Shown piece after piece: positions 31,601 through 32,602 of a DNA stretch of 32,602 bases. Each line of letters starts with the position of its first letter. Within the stretch, counting starts at the first letter, position 1. The stretch lies in assembly GCA_934153805.1 (NCBI GenBank), contig CAKPFO010000011.1, positions 1 through 32,602 of the forward strand, read 5' to 3'. The translations under genes were made by a program, and so were the position numbers. The stretch comes from an uncultured Clostridia bacterium. GTDB lineage: Bacteria > Bacillota > Clostridia > TANB77 > CAG-508. The notes under the pieces were generated by a model. The model was not told the DNA's origin. It ran no database searches and saw nothing but the letters and a program-made list of their open reading frames with translations.

Positions 31601-32602
31601 TTATCTAGGAAATTTTATTGCAGCTTGTGCAGCAGCAAGTCTTGCTATTGGAACTCTAAATGGTGAGCAAGATACATATGTTAATCCTACTTTATGGCAG
31701 AATTCAACACTTGATGGGTCTCCTCCGTGTTCTCCACAAATTCCTAATTTAATATTTGGTCTTACTGATTTTCCTTTTTCAACTGCCATTTCTACTAATT
31801 GACCAACTCCTGTTTGATCAAGTCTTGCAAATGGGTCTTGTTCATATATTTTGTTTTCATAGTAAGATCCTAAGAATTTACCAGCATCATCTCTTGAGAA
31901 TCCAAATGTCATTTGTGTTAAGTCATTTGTTCCAAATGAGAAGAATTCAGCTTCTTTAGCAATTGCATCAGCAGTTAGTGCAGCTCTTGGTATCTCTATC
32001 ATAGTTCCTATATGATATTCCATATCAGAACCTTTTTCTTTCTTAACTAATTCTGCAGTTTCTACAACTATATCTTTAACGAATTTTAATTCTTTTACTT
32101 CTCCAACTAATGGAATCATAATTTCAGGTACTATATCGTATCCGTCTTCTGCTTTAACTTCAATTGCAGCTTCCATTAATGCTCTTGTTTGCATTCTAGC
32201 TATTTCTGGATAAGTTACAGCTAAACGGCATCCACGATGTCCCATCATTGGGTTAAATTCATGTAATTCAGCGCATTTTGCTTTTAAGTGTTCTACAGTA
32301 ACACCCATATCTTTAGCTAGTGCTACAATTTCATCTTCTTCTTTTGGTAAGAATTCATGTAGTGGTGGATCTAAATAACGTACTGTCATTGGTAATCCTT
32401 TTAATTCTTTGTACATAGCTTTGAAATCACCTTTTTGGAAAGGAATTAATAGCGCTAATGCTTTTTCTCTTTCTTCAACTGTTTCAGATAATATCATTTT
32501 TCTGATAGCAAATATTCTTTCTTCATCAAAGAACATATGCTCTGTTCTACATAATCCAATACCTTCAGCTCCTAATTCGATAGCTTTTTTAGTATCTCTT
32601 GG
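31601..32602 (-). CDS. ppdK: Pyruvate, phosphate dikinase, C-terminal part (cut by window edge)
   Basis: About 333 C-terminal residues of an enzyme of roughly 870, open at the right edge (the frame runs on as PRDTKKAIELGAEGIGLCRT). It interconverts pyruvate, ATP and phosphate with PEP, AMP and pyrophosphate. This is the PEP/pyruvate TIM-barrel: TEHMFFDEERI, GHRGCRLAVTYPEIARMQTR, SFGTNDLTQMTFGFSRDD and the catalytic-cysteine motif YVSCSPFRVPIARLAAAQ at the end. The swivelling phosphohistidine domain and the ATP-grasp domain lie beyond the window. A terminator follows the stop. Confidence 0.97.
   Translation of the reverse strand, partial: PRDTKKAIELGAEGIGLCRTEHMFFDEERIFAIRKMILSETVEEREKALALLIPFQKGDFKAMYKELKGLPMTVRYLDPPLHEFLPKEEDEIVALAKDMGVTVEHLKAKCAELHEFNPMMGHRGCRLAVTYPEIARMQTRALMEAAIEVKAEDGYDIVPEIMIPLVGEVKELKFVKDIVVETAELVKKEKGSDMEYHIGTMIEIPRAALTADAIAKEAEFFSFGTNDLTQMTFGFSRDDAGKFLGSYYENKIYEQDPFARLDQTGVGQLVEMAVEKGKSVRPNIKLGICGEHGGDPSSVEFCHKVGLTYVSCSPFRVPIARLAAAQAAIKFPR

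Noticed and set aside
1..32602. CRISPR arrays, tRNA or rRNA genes
   Set aside because: No regularly spaced short repeats, cloverleaf-like TTCGA segments or rRNA-like conserved blocks were seen on either strand.

Overview
The window looks like chromosomal DNA from a low-GC, Gram-positive Clostridia-type bacterium, possibly an uncultured gut lineage. The evidence is very AT-rich sequence, a Gram-positive PolC replicase, a sortase with an LPXTG substrate, near-consensus sigma-A promoters, strong AGGAGG-type ribosome binding sites and occasional TTG starts. Almost every gene lies on the minus strand; only a 232-residue hypothetical protein (9246-9944) and a sortase (23483-24136) read rightward. 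No phage, transposase, CRISPR array, rRNA or tRNA was seen.

Layout from left to right. (1) 1-700: a structured repeat (E1), terminators and rpmF. (2) 723-4727: three glycosyltransferases probably building a rhamnose-type surface polysaccharide, a VanZ-like membrane protein, then argS (4756-6462). (3) 6584-10627: an anchored surface protein of unknown function, a phosphofructokinase with unusual motifs, and two hypothetical genes converging on a shared terminator. (4) 10814-15628: polC, with a duplicated OB fold. (5) 15716-17902: an accessory island between polC and rseP. It holds a pilin-like gene with a coiled coil and a phage-tail-like segment, flanked by two nearly identical repeats (E2, E3), plus a possible gene remnant. 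(6) 17892-23082: pyrH, a DUF2207-like membrane protein, frr, uppS, cdsA and rseP, an essential operon lacking the usual dxr. (7) 23264-24601: a second structured repeat, a class D-like sortase and a small LPXTG protein. (8) 24796-28808: the ylxM-ffh-rpsP-khpA-rimM-trmD-rplS translation and secretion operon. (9) 29154-31275: three poorly characterised genes with their own promoters. (10) 31601-32602: the C-terminal part of pyruvate phosphate dikinase, cut by the window edge.

The most unusual content is non-coding. Two unrelated families of long, near-palindromic intergenic elements occur: E1, E2, E3 at 1-110, 15716-15968 and 17531-17781, and elements A and B at 1919-2119 and 23264-23446. Within each family the paired arms differ between copies, yet each copy stays almost perfectly self-complementary, while certain loops and bulges are conserved. 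This compensatory pattern points to a folded RNA or a hairpin DNA substrate rather than a plain insertion. No protein partner for either family is visible here.

Functions are inferred from motifs and gene order read by eye; no database search was possible.
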